Origin: Clostridia bacterium
Lineage (GTDB): Bacteria > Bacillota_A > Clostridia > Christensenellales > Aristaeellaceae
Direction: 5' to 3'
Length of the DNA stretch: 6,913 nt
Assembly: GCA_017432405.1 (NCBI GenBank)
Contig: JAFRJF010000265.1
Span: forward strand, 1-6,913
The position numbers and the translations under genes were made by a program. Numbering within the stretch: the stretch's first letter is position 1; each line of letters opens with the position of its first letter. The notes beneath the pieces were generated by a model that saw only the letters and a list, made by a program, of their open reading frames with translations, was not told the origin of the DNA and made no database searches. Positions 4,493-6,913 of the stretch are shown here, one piece after another.

Positions 4493-6913
4493 TCAGAGCC
4501 GGAAGTAGTCCACCGCCCCTCGGAACATGCCGTTGTCGTAGTTGCCGGGGACGTTTTTGTACAGGTCCACGTTGAAGCCCACGCGCTCGCTGTGGGCCAT
4601 CTTGCCGAACACCCGGCCGTCGGGTGAGGTGATGCCCTCGATGGCGGCGCAGGAGCCGTTGGGGTTGCAGCGGATGTCCATGGTCGGATTGCCCTTTTCG
4701 TCGCAGTACTGGGTGGCCACCTGGCCGTTCTCCATCAGCCGCCGGATCACATCCTCACTGGCGACGAACTTGCCCTCGCCGTGGGACACGGGCGCGGTGT
4801 GGATGTCCCCGCAGTGGGTGTACATCAGCCAAGGGCTCTTGTTGGAGGCCACGCGGGTGCGCACCAGCCGGGACTGGTGACGCCCTATGTCGTTGAAGGT
4901 CAGCGTGGCCTCGGTGCAGGCGTCCGCCTCGCGGATCTCGCCGTAGGGCACCAGGCCCAGCTTGACCAGCGCCTGGAAGCCGTTGCAGATGCCGCCCATC
5001 AGGCCGTCACGCCGGTTCAGCAGCGCGTGCACCGCGTCCCGCAGTCTCGGGTTGCGGAAAAAGGCCGTGATGAACTTGCCGGAGCCGTCGGGCTCGTCGC
5101 CGCCGGAGAAGCCGCCGGGGATGAACACGATCTGGCTGCGGCCCACCGCCCTCGCGAAGGCCTCCACCGATTCCGCCACCGCCCGGGCGGTGAGGTTGCG
5201 GATGACCATGACCTCGGGCTCCGCCCCCGCCTTGATGAAGGCCCGGGCGGTGTCGTATTCGCAGTTGGTGCCGGGGAACACGGGGATCAGCACCCTAGGC
5301 CTTGCGATGGCCGTCGCGGGCCGCACGCGGCCCTTCGCCTCGAAGCAGCTGACCGCCGGCGCGCCGTATGTCTTTTTCACCGTGGCCGGGAACACCTCGT
5401 TCAGCCGGCCCTCGTACAGCGCCTCCAGTTCGTCGGCGGAAACCCGCTCGCCGGCCTGGCTGAACAGGCGCTCGGCTGTGACGTGGCCGATCACGCTCTC
5501 GGCCACGGTCTCGTCGGCGAACTCCACCAGGAAGCTGCCGTAGACGGCGTCAAACAGCCTCACGCCCGCGTGGAACGCCACGCCGAAGCCGTTGCCGATG
5601 GCCATGCGGAAGGCTGCGGAGGCCACGCCCCCCTTGCCCACCGCCCAGACCGACAGCGCCCTGCCGGACTTGATCAGGCCGTCCACCTTCTCGAACAGCG
5701 CCCTCTGGCTGGCCGGGTCGGGTGTGCCGTTATCGCGGTATTCCGGCTTCAGCCAGCCGATGGCGCTGCCCGCCCGCTTGAATTCGCCGGAGACGATGTC
5801 CTTCGCCGGGCAGACGCCCACCGCGAAGGAGACCAGCGTGGGCGGCACGTGGATGTCCTCGAAGGAGCCGGACATGCTGTCCTTGCCGCCGATGGCCGCC
5901 GCGCCGAAGTCCAGCTGGGCCTCCAGCGCCCCCAGCAGCGCCGAAAGGGGCCTGCCCCAGGCCTGCTCGCCGTTCATCCGCTGGAAGTACTCCTGGAAGG
6001 TCAGGTGGATATTTTCTGTGCCGTTGCCTGTGGCGACCAGCTTCGCGATGGAATCCACCACCGCCAGGTAGGCCCCGCGCCAGGGGCTCTTTTCGCTGAC
6101 AAAGGGGTCGAAGCCGTAGGCCATCACGCTGGCCGTGTCGCTCTCGCCGCCCTCCACGGGAACGCGGGAGGCCATGGCCTGGATCGGCGTCAGCTGCCGC
6201 GCGCCTCCGAAGGGCATCAGCAGGCTGGACGCGCCGTTGGTGCTGTCAAAGCGCTCGGAAAGTCCTCTCTGGGAACAGAGGTTCAGGTCGGAAACCGCCG
6301 CCCGCATGCCCTCGGCAAAGCCCTTAGCCGAGGGGATATCGGCCTTGTCCTGGGCCTCCACGACGACATCGGTGCGCTTCGACGCGCCGTTGGAGTTCAA
6401 AAATGCCCGGGCCACGTTGACGATCTCCACGCCGTTCCAGCGCATCACCAGCCGGGGTTGCTCCGTGACCCGGGCCACCAGCGTGGATTCCAGGTTCTCG
6501 GCGTCCGCCAGCGCCCGGAAGGCGTCCAGGTCCTGCGGGGCCAGCACCACGGCCATGCGCTCCTGGGATTCGGAGATGGCCAGCTCGGTGCCGTCCAGGC
6601 CCTCGTACTTGCGGGGCACGGCGTTCAGGTCGATGTCCAGTCCGTCGGCCAGCTCGCCGATGGCCACCGACACGCCGCCAGCGCCGAAGTCGTTGCATCG
6701 CTTGATTATCCGCACGGCCTCCCGATTGCGGAACAGCCGTTGCAGCTTGCGCTCCTCGGGGGCGTTGCCCTTCTGGACCTCCGCGCCGCAGGTCTCCAGC
6801 GATTCATGGGTGTGGGCCTTGGAGGAGCCCGTCGCGCCGCCGCAGCCGTCGCGGCCCGTGCGTCCGCCCAGCAGGATCACCACGTCGCCGGGGGCGGGCA
6901 CCTCGCGGCGCAC
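4493..6913 (-). CDS. purL: Phosphoribosylformylglycinamidine synthase, long fused form (5' end outside window)
   Basis: Catalyses the ATP- and glutamine-dependent conversion of FGAR to FGAM, the fourth step of de novo purine synthesis, in the cytoplasm. The window holds the last 806 codons; the GTG at the right edge is internal. Judged by typical 1200-1300-residue homologues, some 400-450 N-terminal residues are missing. By in-window numbering, the FGAM synthase part shows GGRTGRDGCGGATGSSKAH at 16-34, NDFGAGG at 74-80 and ISESQERM at 113-120. The second synthase-like half shows MPFGGARQLTP at 233-243 and GGKDSMSGSF at 342-351. The C-terminal class I glutamine amidotransferase domain (about 536-806) shows PGTNCEYD at 547-554, GGFSGGDEPDGSGKF at 600-614, nucleophile Cys643 in GGICNGFQ, and His774 and Glu776 in KMAHSERVG. 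The triad is intact, so no separate PurQ should be needed. The motif style matches the clostridial long-form clade more than the proteobacterial one. The stop at 4493 is followed by a hairpin and the cysK promoter. Confidence 0.97.
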   Translation of the reverse strand: MRREVPAPGDVVILLGGRTGRDGCGGATGSSKAHTHESLETCGAEVQKGNAPEERKLQRLFRNREAVRIIKRCNDFGAGGVSVAIGELADGLDIDLNAVPRKYEGLDGTELAISESQERMAVVLAPQDLDAFRALADAENLESTLVARVTEQPRLVMRWNGVEIVNVARAFLNSNGASKRTDVVVEAQDKADIPSAKGFAEGMRAAVSDLNLCSQRGLSERFDSTNGASSLLMPFGGARQLTPIQAMASRVPVEGGESDTASVMAYGFDPFVSEKSPWRGAYLAVVDSIAKLVATGNGTENIHLTFQEYFQRMNGEQAWGRPLSALLGALEAQLDFGAAAIGGKDSMSGSFEDIHVPPTLVSFAVGVCPAKDIVSGEFKRAGSAIGWLKPEYRDNGTPDPASQRALFEKVDGLIKSGRALSVWAVGKGGVASAAFRMAIGNGFGVAFHAGVRLFDAVYGSFLVEFADETVAESVIGHVTAERLFSQAGERVSADELEALYEGRLNEVFPATVKKTYGAPAVSCFEAKGRVRPATAIARPRVLIPVFPGTNCEYDTARAFIKAGAEPEVMVIRNLTARAVAESVEAFARAVGRSQIVFIPGGFSGGDEPDGSGKFITAFFRNPRLRDAVHALLNRRDGLMGGICNGFQALVKLGLVPYGEIREADACTEATLTFNDIGRHQSRLVRTRVASNKSPWLMYTHCGDIHTAPVSHGEGKFVASEDVIRRLMENGQVATQYCDEKGNPTMDIRCNPNGSCAAIEGITSPDGRVFGKMAHSERVGFNVDLYKNVPGNYDNGMFRGAVDYFRL

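Noticed and set aside
6324..6698. A 124-codon minus-strand open frame within purL.
   Set aside because: It is an Arg/Gly/Pro-rich alternative frame of purL, and the purL frame has conserved motifs across the same bases.
4493..6913. The GTG at the right edge as the true purL start, making an 806-residue protein.
   Set aside because: The sequence begins in the middle of the FGAM synthase domain just before GGRTGRDG, a motif well inside full-length homologues, so the gene continues beyond the window.

Overview
This is a GC-rich bacterial window in which all four recognisable genes lie on the minus strand. In transcription order, right to left, they are: the 3' two-thirds of a long fused-type FGAM synthase gene (purL, 4493-6913, running off the right edge); a cysteine synthase gene (cysK, 3403-4332); an aspartate kinase gene (lysC, 2045-3382); and the 5' part of a gene for a large secreted transglutaminase-like protein with tandem YDG/MBG-type repeats (1-1909, running off the left edge). 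The clostridial-style PurL and CysK sequences, strong GGAGG ribosome binding sites, a U-tract terminator and a secreted transglutaminase/repeat architecture common in gut Clostridia all point to Bacillota. The likeliest source is a high-GC, host-associated member of the class Clostridia. A finer placement is not supported by the sequence alone.

Transcription units. purL ends at 4493. A GC-rich imperfect hairpin (4440-4480) follows it and physically overlaps the promoter of the next unit, which has -35 TTGTGG, a 17-bp spacer and a perfect TATAAT. From there cysK and lysC form a tight two-gene operon: the gap is 20 nt and the lysC ribosome binding site lies in it. The cysK leader is about 90 nt and contains a nested inverted repeat (4360-4418). 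cysK most likely starts at a TTG (4332) that sits 8 nt after GGAGG. The operon ends in a clear intrinsic terminator (2013-2035). Straight after it a second strong promoter (-35 TGGACA, 17 bp, -10 TATTAT, 1970-1998) drives the secreted-protein gene.

Functionally the window joins de novo purine synthesis (PurL), the last step of cysteine synthesis (CysK) and the first step of the aspartate family (LysC: lysine, threonine, methionine). The secreted protein is an independent, extracellular unit. The left-hand gene has no stop codon in its 636 in-window codons. It has a signal peptide, a Lys/Arg-free acidic segment, a transglutaminase-like core with an intact Cys-His-Asp triad, and at least two and a half repeat domains. 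This gene is the least ordinary part of the window. I see no CRISPR array, mobile element, RNA gene or convincing new multi-gene system. No gene-free stretch exceeds about 160 bases.
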